DNA of 64,000 nt from Paramixta manurensis (GTDB lineage Bacteria > Pseudomonadota > Gammaproteobacteria > Enterobacterales > Enterobacteriaceae): positions 496,001 to 560,000 of the forward strand of contig NZ_CP054212.1 of assembly GCF_013285385.1 (NCBI RefSeq), written 5' to 3'. The position numbers and the translations under genes are program-made. Shown piece by piece: positions 16,295 through 24,938 of the stretch (positions are counted from its first letter, which is position 1; each line of letters starts with the position of its first letter). A model generated the notes under the pieces. That model was not told where the DNA came from. It ran no database searches and was given only the letters and a program-made list of their open reading frames with translations.

Positions 16295-17266
16295 TTAATA
16301 TTCGCGTTGTACTGACATATGCGCCAGTGCTTCAAGAGCGCTACGCCACGGAGATTCCGGCAGCGCACTGAGAGCGGAAATCGCTTTATCCGCTTCCTGC
16401 TCAGCCCGCTGACGCGTCCATTCCAGTGAACCGCATTGACGCATGGTTTCCAGAACAGGATCCAGCAAATGGCGCCCGTTACCTTCTTCAATGGCTGTAC
16501 GGATCATTGCCGCTTGCTCGGCATTGCCATGCTGCATGGCATGCAATAGCGGGAGCGTGGGTTTACCTTCACTCAAGTCATCGCCGACATTTTTACCCAG
16601 TGTTTGTCCATCTGCGCTGTAATCAAGCAGATCGTCAATCAATTGGAAAGCGGTACCGATGTAACGCCCATAATCCTGTAACGCTTTTTCCTGTGCTTCG
16701 TTAGCACTGGCCAGGATGGCGGAAGATTGCGCGGCGGCCTCAAACAGGCGTGCGGTTTTGCTGTAAATGACCCGCATATAGCTTTCTTCCGTAATATCGG
16801 GATCATTACAGTTCATCAACTGCAGTACTTCGCCTTCGGCGATGACATTTACCGCTTCTGACATCAGCTCCAGTACGCGTAACGAGCCGAGGCTCGTCAT
16901 CATCTGGAACGCGCGGGTATAGATAAAATCCCCCACCAGCACGCTGGCAGCGTTACCAAACGCGGCATTTGCCGTGGCTTTACCTCGGCGCATGTCAGAC
17001 TCATCAACCACGTCGTCATGCAGCAACGTCGCGGTATGGATAAATTCTATTAGCGCAGCGATGGTGACGTGTTGTTTACCGTCATAACCGATTGCGCGCG
17101 CGGCAAGTACCGCAATCATCGGACGGATGCGCTTACCGCCGCCGCTGATAATGTAATATCCCAACTGATTGATGAGCGAAACATCTGAATTCAGCTGTTC
17201 AAGGATGGTCTCGTTGACGGCCGCCATGTCTTGCGCGGTTAATTCATTTATCTGTTCTAAGTTCAT
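16295..17266 (-). CDS. ispB: octaprenyl diphosphate synthase
   Basis: IspB extends farnesyl diphosphate to the C40 side chain used for ubiquinone and menaquinone. The 323-residue protein is a trans-prenyltransferase, with the first Asp-rich motif HDDVVDESDMRRG (Asp84, Asp85, Asp88), GGGKRIRPM for diphosphate binding, and the second motif QLIDDLLDYSAD. It is divergent from rplU, the usual enterobacterial arrangement. Chain length (C40 or other) is inferred from orthology. Confidence 0.97.
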   Translation of the reverse strand: MNLEQINELTAQDMAAVNETILEQLNSDVSLINQLGYYIISGGGKRIRPMIAVLAARAIGYDGKQHVTIAALIEFIHTATLLHDDVVDESDMRRGKATANAAFGNAASVLVGDFIYTRAFQMMTSLGSLRVLELMSEAVNVIAEGEVLQLMNCNDPDITEESYMRVIYSKTARLFEAAAQSSAILASANEAQEKALQDYGRYIGTAFQLIDDLLDYSADGQTLGKNVGDDLSEGKPTLPLLHAMQHGNAEQAAMIRTAIEEGNGRHLLDPVLETMRQCGSLEWTRQRAEQEADKAISALSALPESPWRSALEALAHMSVQREY

Positions 17267-17422
17267 CAGTCTGTTCAGCTATTGCTCTGTCCACTGCTAT
17301 GATAAGCGTCTTTATTCACGCCTGCGGCAAGTAATGTATTACAGATTGTACTTGAAAAACGAGGCCGGTGAACGTTAACAATGAGGCTGCGTTTTTTTTC
17401 TGCAATCCGTTGAAAAGTGCTC

Positions 17423-17451
17423 TTGTCAACGCGAGGGTTTTTGCGTAGAAT
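17423..17451 (+). promoter_or_regulatory. sigma-70 promoter for rplU-rpmA
   Basis: TTGTCA (17423-17428), a 17-bp spacer and TAGAAT (17446-17451) lie 74 bp upstream of the rplU start. This is a near-consensus promoter. Confidence 0.75.
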
Positions 17452-17524
17452 TCGCGCCCTATTGTGAATATTTATAGCGCCGCCTGAAAAATTAAGAGGG
17501 CTGGTGCGGAAAGCGGAGTTTTAT

Positions 17525-17836
17525 ATGTACGCGGTTTTCCAAAGTGGTGGTAAACAACACCGAGTAAGCGAAGGTCAGACCGTTCGCCTGGAAAAGCTGG
17601 ACATCGCAACCGGTGAAACCATTGAGTTTGACCAGGTTCTGATGATTGCAAATGGCGATGACGTTAAGATCGGTGCCCCGTTAGTTTCAGGCGGCGTGAT
17701 CAAAGCAGAAATCGTTGCTCACGGTCGTGGCGATAAAATTAAAATCGTTAAGTTTCGTCGTCGTAAACACCACCGTAAGCAGCAAGGCCACCGTCAGTGG
17801 TTCACTGATGTGAAAATCACTGGCATTAGCGCCTAA
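17525..17836 (+). CDS. rplU: 50S ribosomal protein L21
   Basis: L21 binds 23S rRNA with L20. The 103-residue protein has the standard start MYAVFQSGGKQHRVSEGQ and the basic C-terminal KFRRRKHHRKQQGHRQ segment that contacts RNA. The ATG at 17525 is the family start; an in-frame upstream codon at 17504 is not supported. First gene of the rplU-rpmA pair. Confidence 0.98.
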   Translation: MYAVFQSGGKQHRVSEGQTVRLEKLDIATGETIEFDQVLMIANGDDVKIGAPLVSGGVIKAEIVAHGRGDKIKIVKFRRRKHHRKQQGHRQWFTDVKITGISA

Positions 17837-17851
17837 GAGGAGATCGGATAA

Positions 17852-18109
17852 ATGGCACACAAAAAGGCTGGCGGCTCCACACGTAACGGTCGCGATTCCA
17901 ACGCAAAACGTCTTGGCGTTAAGCGTTTCGGTGGTGAATCAGTTCTGGCTGGTAGCATCATCGTTCGTCAGCGTGGTACTAAATTCCATGCTGGTAGCAA
18001 CGTAGGCTGTGGTCGTGACCACACCCTGTTTGCAACTGCAGACGGTAAAGTAAAATTCGAAGTTAAAGGCCCGAACAACCGTAAATACATCAGCATCGTT
18101 GCTGAGTAA
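17852..18109 (+). CDS. rpmA: 50S ribosomal protein L27
   Basis: L27 reaches into the peptidyl transferase centre through its N-terminal tail. The 85-residue protein begins MAHKKAGGSTRNGRDSN, the tail that contacts the tRNA acceptor ends, and continues with RLGVKRFGGE and GRDHTLFATADG. It is 15 bp after rplU and preceded by a GAGGAGAT ribosome site. A terminator follows. Confidence 0.98.
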   Translation: MAHKKAGGSTRNGRDSNAKRLGVKRFGGESVLAGSIIVRQRGTKFHAGSNVGCGRDHTLFATADGKVKFEVKGPNNRKYISIVAE

Positions 18110-18160
18110 GGTTTTCGTGCTGCGGGCCGGCTGAACCAGGCGGTACGCATTAACGAATTG

Positions 18161-18188
18161 AAGCCCCGCAGAGATTGCGGGGCTTTTT
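18161..18188 (+). terminator. intrinsic terminator after rpmA
   Basis: AAGCCCCGCA and TGCGGGGCTT form a perfect 10-bp stem with a 5-nt loop, followed by TTT. It separates rpmA from yhbE. Confidence 0.92.
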
Positions 18189-18228
18189 ACATTCTGGTTT
18201 TTAATTCAGTGCGGCAGGACATCGAAAG

Positions 18229-19194
18229 ATGAAACAGCAAGCGGGAGCAGGTATCGCACTGGCGTTGGTCACAGCAATGTGCTGGGGTTCGCTACCGATT
18301 GCCATGAAGCAAGTGTTGACGACGATGGATCCTTTCACCGTTGTTTTCTACCGTTTTCTGCTGGCGGGTTTAGGGCTGCTGCTGATTTTATCTCTGAAAC
18401 GGCAACTGCCGCCGCGGCGGATTTTTACCCGCCCGCGTTGGTTGTTAATGGTGGTGGTCGCTACGGCAGGTCTATTGGGCAACTTCGTGTTGTTCAGTTC
18501 TTCGCTACGTTACCTAAGCCCAACGGCGTCGCAGGTCATCGGTCAGCTTGCACCGCCGGGAATGATGATTGCCAGCGTCTTTATTTTAAAAGAGAAAATG
18601 CGTCCCACGCAGATTGTCGGTGCGTTGATGCTGATGTGTGGGCTGGTGATGTTTTTTAACACCAGTTTGCTCGAGATTTTTACCCGACTCACCGATTATA
18701 CCCTGGGCGTGATTTTTGGCGTTGGCGCCGCAAGTGTTTGGGTAATCTATGGCGTTGCTCAAAAAGTCCTGCTACGACGCCTGGCTTCACAGCAAATCCT
18801 GTTTTTGCTGTACACTTTATGTACTCTTACGTTACTGCCGTTAGCTACGCCGGGCTTAATTACGCAACTTACCGGCTGGCAACTGGCATGCCTGCTTTAT
18901 TGCGGCCTGAATACATTAGTGGGTTATGGCGCGTTGGCGGAAGCGTACGCACGTTGGCAGGCCGCGCAGGTCAGCGCACTGGTCACGTTAACGCCGCTGT
19001 TTACGCTGCTATTTTCTGAATTATTGTCACTTGGCTGGCCGGACTTTTTTGCCGTACCGATACTCAATTTATTGGGCTATATCGGTGCAGTGGTGGTGGT
19101 GGCTGGCGCAATGTTTTCCGCAATTGGTCATCGCTTATGGCCTCGGCGGACCGAGCCTGTTCCGGTGCCTCCGCTCCGGACGCCAGGCGAATGA
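18229..19194 (+). CDS. yhbE: YhbE, EamA-family drug/metabolite transporter
   Basis: A 321-residue inner-membrane protein with about ten hydrophobic helices and two EamA repeats: the first half has GSLPIAMKQVLTTMDPFTVVFYR and SPTASQVIGQLAPP; the second contains YGALAEAYARWQAAQVSALVTLTPLF. The substrate is unknown. Length equals the E. coli homologue. It lies 16 bp upstream of obgE and is likely cotranscribed with it, the conserved order in this group. Confidence 0.93.
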   Translation: MKQQAGAGIALALVTAMCWGSLPIAMKQVLTTMDPFTVVFYRFLLAGLGLLLILSLKRQLPPRRIFTRPRWLLMVVVATAGLLGNFVLFSSSLRYLSPTASQVIGQLAPPGMMIASVFILKEKMRPTQIVGALMLMCGLVMFFNTSLLEIFTRLTDYTLGVIFGVGAASVWVIYGVAQKVLLRRLASQQILFLLYTLCTLTLLPLATPGLITQLTGWQLACLLYCGLNTLVGYGALAEAYARWQAAQVSALVTLTPLFTLLFSELLSLGWPDFFAVPILNLLGYIGAVVVVAGAMFSAIGHRLWPRRTEPVPVPPLRTPGE

Positions 19195-19210
19195 TTTACG
19201 GAGAAGTAAA

Positions 19211-20389
19211 ATGAAGTTTGTTGATGAAGCGACGATTTTGGTTGTCGCAGGCGACGGTGGGAATGGTTGTGTGAGTTTCCGCCGTGAAAAGTATATCCCG
19301 AAAGGGGGCCCGGACGGCGGCGATGGCGGTGATGGCGGCGACGTTTATTTAGTGGCGGACGAGAATCTAAACACGCTTATCGATTATCGTTTCGAGAAAT
19401 CTTTCCGTGCGGAACGCGGTCAAAACGGCCAAAGCCGCGACTGTACCGGTAAACGTGGTAAAGACATTGTCGTTAAGGTGCCGGTAGGGACGCGCGTTAT
19501 CGATCAGGGAACCGGTGAAACGCTGGGCGATATGACGCGCCATGAGCAGAAACTGATGGTCGCCAAAGGCGGCTGGCACGGTCTGGGCAATACGCGTTTT
19601 AAATCTTCGGTTAACCGTACCCCACGTCAAAAGACGATGGGGACACCGGGTGAGAAACGTGACCTGCAATTGGAATTAATGCTGTTAGCCGATGTGGGTA
19701 TGCTGGGCTTGCCAAATGCGGGTAAATCTACCTTTATCCGCGCGGTATCGGCAGCGAAACCCAAAGTGGCCGACTATCCGTTTACTACCTTAGTGCCGAG
19801 TCTCGGCGTGGTACGTATGGATAGCGAACAAAGCTTCGTGGTGGCCGATATTCCCGGTCTGATCGAGGGCGCAGCAGAAGGCGCTGGGTTGGGGATCCGC
19901 TTCCTGAAACACCTTGAGCGTTGTCGTGTATTGCTTCATTTGATCGATCTGGCGCCGATCGATGAATCCGATCCGATAGAAAATGCGCGTATTATCCTCG
20001 GCGAGTTGGAGAAGTACAGCGAGAAGCTGTATCAAAAGCCACGTTGGTTGGTGTTCAACAAAGTTGACCTGATTGATAGCGCTGAGGCTGAAGCGCGTGC
20101 GAAGGCGATTGCCGATGCATTGGGTTGGACCGAAAAATACTATCTGATTTCCGCCGCGAACCGTTCAGGTGTGAACGCTTTGTGTTGGGATGTGATGTCA
20201 TTCCTCAACGCCAATCCGAAAGAGGCGGAAGAGGAAGAGAAGAAACCAGAAAAAGTCGAATTCATGTGGGATGATTACCATCGTGATGCGCTGGCACAGG
20301 CTGAAGAAACCATTGAAGACGACGAAGAGTGGGATGATGATTGGGATGAGGACGACGATGAAGGCGTTGAAATCATCTACAAACGTTAA
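19211..20389 (+). CDS. obgE: Obg GTPase (CgtA)
   Basis: ObgE is an essential GTPase that binds the 50S subunit and ppGpp and affects ribosome assembly and replication control. The 392-residue protein has the glycine-rich Obg fold (GGPDGGDGGDGGDVYL), then the G domain with P-loop GLPNAGKST, switch II DIPGLIEGA, NKVD and SAA motifs. The C-terminus is acidic (EDDEEWDDDWDEDDD). The ATG at 19211 follows a GGAGAAGT site. Confidence 0.98.
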   Translation: MKFVDEATILVVAGDGGNGCVSFRREKYIPKGGPDGGDGGDGGDVYLVADENLNTLIDYRFEKSFRAERGQNGQSRDCTGKRGKDIVVKVPVGTRVIDQGTGETLGDMTRHEQKLMVAKGGWHGLGNTRFKSSVNRTPRQKTMGTPGEKRDLQLELMLLADVGMLGLPNAGKSTFIRAVSAAKPKVADYPFTTLVPSLGVVRMDSEQSFVVADIPGLIEGAAEGAGLGIRFLKHLERCRVLLHLIDLAPIDESDPIENARIILGELEKYSEKLYQKPRWLVFNKVDLIDSAEAEARAKAIADALGWTEKYYLISAANRSGVNALCWDVMSFLNANPKEAEEEEKKPEKVEFMWDDYHRDALAQAEETIEDDEEWDDDWDEDDDEGVEIIYKR

Positions 20390-20407
20390 CTGACTTCCGC
20401 GAAGCGT

Positions 20408-20436
20408 AAAAAAGGACGAAATCTCGTCCTTTTTTT
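20408..20436. terminator. bidirectional terminator between obgE and basS
   Basis: An A-tract, GGACGA-AATC-TCGTCC and a T-tract make a symmetric structure. It serves obgE on the plus strand and overlaps the basS stop codon (20435-20437) on the minus strand. Confidence 0.88.
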
Positions 20437-21490
20437 ATAGCTGTCCGGGCAACTGGCAGCGCGCTTCCAGCCCACTGCGATCATGCCGGTTACACAGCGT
20501 CAGCGCACCATGATGAATTTGTAGAATGCGCAGAACGATATTTAGTCCTAAGCCGCTGCCGCCATAACGTTGGTCCATACGGCGGAAAGCTTGAGTCAGA
20601 TCGCTGGCGGCGGCTTCATCAATACCTGGCCCTTCATCGCGAATAGTAACCAGACTCCCCTTGGCCTGACTCTCTACTATTACGTCGATGGTGCTTCCCT
20701 GCGGGCTATAGCGCGACGCATTCTCCAACAGGTTGCGTAGCATGAGGCGTAATAAGACCGCGTCACCCTGCACGTTGAGCGATGTATTGTAGGGCCAGAT
20801 GATGGTTTGCTCGCGTCGGCTAACCAGTTCTTCCATTTCCAGCTTTAATGGCTCAATGATGTCATTTTGCCAGTACAGTGTTTGGTAATGGCCGCTGGCC
20901 AACGCTTGCCCGGCTCGCGACAGCATCAGAAGCTGCTCAATAACATGCATCAGTTGATCAATACGTGAGACCAGCACCGGGCCTTGCTTCACGCCTTGCT
21001 GTTCCAGCAACTCAAGATGTAAACGTAAACCGGCCAATGGCGTACGGAGTTCGTGGGCCGCATCGGCGGTGAACAAGCGCTCTTGCTGAAGGGTATGATC
21101 CAGCCGTGAAAGAAGCTGGTTTACCGCACCAGTGACCGCAACAATTTCGTCCATATCTGAAGAGAGCGGAAGCGGCGCTAAGTTATCGGCAGAGCGTTCA
21201 GCCAGGCTGGTTTGCAACGAGCGAAGGGGGCGGATAATCCAGCTAATGGCCCAAAAAGAAAGCAGAAGCGTGAAGCCAACCATCACCAATGACGGCAATA
21301 ACAACGACGCAATCGCCTCACGAATTTCATTCTCAACGTGTTGATTGCGCGCCCGTGCAGTAAGCGTTTCATTCACCAGAAAACCGATTTGTTCACGGCT
21401 TTCATGCCATAGCCAAATAGCGCTCATCACCTGGCAGGTGAACAAAATCAGCGCCAGCATAATCAGTAAACGCCGACGCATGCTTTTCAT
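20435..21490 (-). CDS. basS: BasS/PmrB sensor histidine kinase
   Basis: BasS (PmrB) senses ferric iron, aluminium and low pH and phosphorylates BasR to control lipid A modification. The 351-residue protein has two membrane helices (about 8-27 and 61-84). The short periplasmic loop carries two ExxE motifs, Glu30/Glu33 and Glu55/Glu58, the type used for Fe(III) in Salmonella PmrB. A HAMP region, the H-box FTADAAHELRTPL (His146) and N and G boxes (NLLENASRYSP, DEGPGI, GGSGLGLNIV) follow. It overlaps basR by four bases and is last in dacB-basR-basS. Confidence 0.93.
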   Translation of the reverse strand: MKSMRRRLLIMLALILFTCQVMSAIWLWHESREQIGFLVNETLTARARNQHVENEIREAIASLLLPSLVMVGFTLLLSFWAISWIIRPLRSLQTSLAERSADNLAPLPLSSDMDEIVAVTGAVNQLLSRLDHTLQQERLFTADAAHELRTPLAGLRLHLELLEQQGVKQGPVLVSRIDQLMHVIEQLLMLSRAGQALASGHYQTLYWQNDIIEPLKLEMEELVSRREQTIIWPYNTSLNVQGDAVLLRLMLRNLLENASRYSPQGSTIDVIVESQAKGSLVTIRDEGPGIDEAAASDLTQAFRRMDQRYGGSGLGLNIVLRILQIHHGALTLCNRHDRSGLEARCQLPGQL

Positions 21491-22149
21491 TCGCGTAATT
21501 CCAGACGATAGCCGACGCCACGCACGGTTTTAATGCGGTCTTTCCCCAGTTTGCGGCGCAGATTGTGGATATGAACTTCAAGGGTATTTGAGCTGGTATC
21601 ATCCTGCCAGCTATACAGATCCTGTTGCAGCGTTTCGCGGTGGACAGTTTGGCCGATCCGCATCAAAAGCCGGGTAAGCAACGAAAATTCTTTGGGCGTA
21701 ATTTCCACCGGCTGTTGTTCAATAAACACCTGTTGTGAGGAGAGGTTAAGCCGAATATCGCCATGCTGTAGCTCATTATCGCTACGTCCCTGATAACGGC
21801 GAATCAACGCCCGTACGCGCGCTTTTAATTCAGCCAGCGCAAAGGGCTTCACTAGGTAATCATCGGCGCCGGCATCCAGACCACTGACGCGATCTTCCAA
21901 CGCATCGCGGGCGGTAAGAATCAATACTGGTAAATCAATGCTCTGTTTACGCCATTGGCGCAATAACTCCGCGCCATCGCGATCCGGTAGACCGAGATCA
22001 AGCACGGCCAGGCTGTATTGCCCGCTACGCATCCAGGCATCGCCTTGGCTGGCATTATTGGCGCAGTCAACTGCATAGCCCTCGCCGGTCAGGGCAAGGG
22101 CTAAACCTTCTTGCAATAACATGTCGTCTTCAACAATCAGTATCTTCAT
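21487..22149 (-). CDS. basR: BasR/PmrA response regulator
   Basis: BasR (PmrA) is an OmpR-family regulator activated by BasS; its regulon in related bacteria includes arn and eptA. The 220-residue protein has the receiver (acidic pair in IVEDD, phospho-acceptor Asp51 in AVLDLGLPD, Lys in DYLVKPFAL) and a winged-helix C-terminal domain (EITPKEFSLLTRLL, NTLEVHIHNLRRKLG, VRGVGYRLE). It starts five bases after dacB, so it is probably cotranscribed with PBP4, unlike E. coli where basRS sits with eptA. Confidence 0.93.
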   Translation of the reverse strand: MKILIVEDDMLLQEGLALALTGEGYAVDCANNASQGDAWMRSGQYSLAVLDLGLPDRDGAELLRQWRKQSIDLPVLILTARDALEDRVSGLDAGADDYLVKPFALAELKARVRALIRRYQGRSDNELQHGDIRLNLSSQQVFIEQQPVEITPKEFSLLTRLLMRIGQTVHRETLQQDLYSWQDDTSSNTLEVHIHNLRRKLGKDRIKTVRGVGYRLELRE

Positions 22150-22154
22150 GTCGA

Positions 22155-23588
22155 TCAGTTATTCCGGTAGATGTCCTTATACAGGCGGCTTTCAAAGCGC
22201 ACCAACGGGATACGCCGCGTGCGTTGATCCTCCGGCGGAACCGCATAGCCGGAGAGGTACTGCACGAAGGCCAGACGTTGACCGCTGGCAGTAGTAATGA
22301 AGCCGGCCAGGTTATACACGCCCTGTAACGAGCCGGTTTTCGCCGATACTTTGCCGTCGACTCCCGCTTCGTGTAGGCCGCCACGATAACGCAAGGTTCC
22401 ATCGTAGCCTGCCAAAGGTAACATTGAAATAAAGTTTAGCTGCTGGTCGTTTTGCGCAATATATTGCAACACTTGCATCATGGTGGCTGGTGAAATAAGG
22501 TCATGACGCGACAGACCCGAACCATCCACCTGGATGGTGTTCCCTAAATCCACATTGGCTTTCTGCCGCAGTATACGCCTGACCGCATCTGAGCCTGCCC
22601 GCCAAGTGCCGGGCACGTTGAAATAGTGATGACCGATGGTGCGGAAAATGGTGTCGGCATACATATTGTCCGAACGTTTTAGCATGCTTTTCAATAGATC
22701 GTGCAGCGGCGCGGATTGTGTCTGTGCCAGCACGGTACCTGCGGCGTTGGCGCGTGTTTGTCGCACTAGATGACCGGTATAATCTATCCCCGCCTGCTGT
22801 AATTCATTTTTTAAGATCGCACCGGCCCATGCCGCACCATCCTGTACCGCAAACGCCAACGGTAGCGGCTCCGCGCGCTGAGTCATGCAACCGGTAAGCG
22901 TATAGCGGTTAAGCTCGCCGGGTACCACATCCAGTTCGCAGTAAGGCGCATCGGGCGACCCTTTGGCGAGAGTGCGAACCTCGCTAAACATATTGGCCGG
23001 GTAATAAGATGCCACGCGAATGAAGGCGTTATCGTCCGCTTTCTGCGCGCTATATAGCGAAACGGAAAAGCAGTTTTTGTCCACAATAGCCGCGCCAGGC
23101 GGCGCGCTAAAGCACTGTGTCAGATCGTTCCACGGCCAGCCGGGGGCTTTATCGTGGCTGGCGAACACGGAAGTATCGATAACCAGGTTACCCTTGATAT
23201 GCGTGACGCCTTGTTTTTTCAGGACGGCAACCATATTACGCAGATCTTGGCGTGATAGCGTTGGATCGCCGCCAAAGCGCGCAATGAGATCGCCATCCAG
23301 CGTATCGCCTGAGACCGCGCCTCTGCTCTCGAGCGTGGTCTGGAAACGAAAGTCCGGCCCCAGTTCGAGCAGGGCGGCGAGGGCGGTAACCACTTTCATG
23401 GTACTGGCCGGTAGCGCCATTTGCTTACTGTGATAGTCAATCAATGGCGTTGATGCGCCAGGCTTTTGTACAATTAGCGCCAGGTTGGCGCCATCCGGTA
23501 AATATTGTGTGTACTCTTCGACAGGAGCCGCGTTGGCTTGCAGTATGAACGCACAGGTTAATCCGGTAACTAGTCGTGAAAATCGCAT
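22155..23588 (-). CDS. dacB: D-alanyl-D-alanine carboxypeptidase/endopeptidase PBP4
   Basis: PBP4 trims and cleaves peptidoglycan peptides in the periplasm (peptidase family S13). From 23588 the protein is 477 residues, with a signal peptide (LVTGLTCAFILQANA) and the three penicillin-binding motifs: Ser62-Thr-Met-Lys65, Ser306-Asp-Asn308 and Lys417-Thr-Gly419. The start is set by the E. coli protein (MRFSR) and the adjacent export signal. The open frame runs on to 23759, but the extra 57 residues would bury the signal peptide. It leads directly into basR. Confidence 0.96.
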   Translation of the reverse strand: MRFSRLVTGLTCAFILQANAAPVEEYTQYLPDGANLALIVQKPGASTPLIDYHSKQMALPASTMKVVTALAALLELGPDFRFQTTLESRGAVSGDTLDGDLIARFGGDPTLSRQDLRNMVAVLKKQGVTHIKGNLVIDTSVFASHDKAPGWPWNDLTQCFSAPPGAAIVDKNCFSVSLYSAQKADDNAFIRVASYYPANMFSEVRTLAKGSPDAPYCELDVVPGELNRYTLTGCMTQRAEPLPLAFAVQDGAAWAGAILKNELQQAGIDYTGHLVRQTRANAAGTVLAQTQSAPLHDLLKSMLKRSDNMYADTIFRTIGHHYFNVPGTWRAGSDAVRRILRQKANVDLGNTIQVDGSGLSRHDLISPATMMQVLQYIAQNDQQLNFISMLPLAGYDGTLRYRGGLHEAGVDGKVSAKTGSLQGVYNLAGFITTASGQRLAFVQYLSGYAVPPEDQRTRRIPLVRFESRLYKDIYRNN

Positions 23589-23757
23589 AATCTCGCGGTA
23601 ACTGACGGGTGAAGCCGTCATACTACGGTGCATCGAGGTGGAAAGTAAACGATGACCCATAAGGAACTCTGGGGTAAAATACGTATCAAAATGCAAAATC
23701 GAATCCTGGCCTGGGGTGCGCTCCGGGTCAGGTTTCTTTTGTTTGTAAATCGACAGC

Positions 23758-23785
23758 AAGCGCCGCAGAACGCTTTTTTCTGCAG
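23758..23785 (+). promoter_or_regulatory. greA leader attenuator-like hairpins
   Basis: AAGCG (23758-23762) pairs with CGCTT (23771-23775) ahead of TTTT, forming a small terminator. GCAGAA (23765-23770) can instead pair with TTCTGC (23778-23783), which would exclude the first stem. E. coli greA has a leader terminator that yields GraL RNAs, so a similar attenuator is plausible. Confidence 0.4.
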
Positions 23786-23838
23786 TTAACCTGTCAGGAT
23801 GACATCAATTCAAACAGGATAGATTACGAGGTATTGAG

Positions 23839-24315
23839 ATGAATCAGATTCCGATGACGTTAAGGGGCGCGGAAAAATTGCGCGAAGAGCTCGAAGAGCT
23901 GAAAACCGTTAAACGCCCCAGAATTATTGCCTCAATTGCTGAAGCGCGTGAACATGGCGATTTAAAAGAGAACGCTGAATATCACGCGGCGCGAGAAGAA
24001 CAAGGTTTCTGCGAAGGGCGCATTCAGGAAATTGAAGCGAAGCTTTCCAACGCACAAGTGATTGATGTGACGAAAATGCCGGCCAATGGGCGCGTGATTT
24101 TCGGCGCAACGGTTCAGGTTCTGAACGTAGACACTGATGAAGAGTTTACTTACCGCATCGTAGGCGATGATGAGGCGGACTTTAAGCAGAACCTTATTTC
24201 CGTTAACTCACCGATGGCGCGCGGGCTGATCGGCAAAGAAGTTGACGATGTCGCTCTTATAAAGACGCCGGGTGGCGATGTTGAATATGAAATTCTAAAG
24301 GTAGAGTATATCTAG
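23839..24315 (+). CDS. greA: transcription elongation factor GreA
   Basis: GreA enters the RNA polymerase secondary channel and stimulates cleavage of backtracked RNA. The 158-residue protein has the N-terminal coiled coil, with the acidic tip in AEAREHGDLKENAEYHAAREEQ (Asp and Glu at the tip), and the C-terminal FKBP-like domain. The ATG lies eight bases after GAGGT. The gene is divergent from dacB with a 250-bp leader. Confidence 0.97.
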   Translation: MNQIPMTLRGAEKLREELEELKTVKRPRIIASIAEAREHGDLKENAEYHAAREEQGFCEGRIQEIEAKLSNAQVIDVTKMPANGRVIFGATVQVLNVDTDEEFTYRIVGDDEADFKQNLISVNSPMARGLIGKEVDDVALIKTPGGDVEYEILKVEYI

Positions 24316-24410
24316 CGCCGTCGACGCCGCTCTTTCTCTCTTGCCTGTCAGGCTGATGTGCGTTTTCGTCGCCCGGCGGGAGAAAAGCGACGCAGTATTG
24401 TAAAGAAAGG

Positions 24411-24433
24411 AAAAAGGCCGCGCTGCGGCCTTT
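24411..24433 (-). terminator. terminator after yhbY, between convergent genes
   Basis: AAAGGCCGC and GCGGCCTTT form a perfect 9-bp stem (24413-24433). On the minus strand TTTTT completes the 3' side, so it mainly serves yhbY; it may also stop greA transcripts. Confidence 0.75.
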
Positions 24434-24517
24434 CATCCCATGCTGGAGCATGGCACTTTCTCCTCGCTGAGCCTTACCGGTTTCACCCACTAAGGAACAA
24501 CAGGATAAAGGCCTGAA

Positions 24518-24811
24518 TTAACGCGGCAACGTAATCTTACGTTCGCTGGTTGGGCGATACAGCACCAGCGTCTTGCCGATAACCTGCACGTTACTCGCAC
24601 CTGTTTCACGCACAATGGCCTCAACCACAAGGTTTTTCGTTTCACGATCTTCAGTGGCGATTTTTACCTTAATGAGTTCATGATGCTCAAGCGCTTGTTC
24701 GATTTCGGCCAGCACGCCTTCAGTCAGGCCGTTATTGCCCAACATGACCACAGGTTTTAGCGGGTGAGCCAGACCTTTCAGGTGCTGTTTTTGTTTGGTA
24801 CTCAGATTCAT
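24518..24811 (-). CDS. yhbY: YhbY, CRM-domain 50S assembly protein
   Basis: YhbY is a small RNA-binding protein associated with pre-50S particles. The 97-residue protein is a single CRM domain: LSTKQKQHLKGLAHPLKPVVMLGNNGLTE (family start), the GNNG loop that binds RNA, and ELIKVKIATEDRETK. It is divergent from rlmE, the usual arrangement. Confidence 0.95.
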   Translation of the reverse strand: MNLSTKQKQHLKGLAHPLKPVVMLGNNGLTEGVLAEIEQALEHHELIKVKIATEDRETKNLVVEAIVRETGASNVQVIGKTLVLYRPTSERKITLPR

Positions 24812-24938
24812 CGTATTTTTTTACTTACTTTGGGATTGAAAACGGGTCATTCTACCGCCATCTCTGGTATATCACCAAATCAGTACGACTGATTTGCGCG
24901 GTTATTTATCGCGGCAATGAAGAATAGTTGGAAAAAGT

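Noticed and set aside
23589..23759. N-terminal extension of dacB
   Set aside because: It would bury the signal peptide that starts at MRFSR and has no counterpart in known PBP4.
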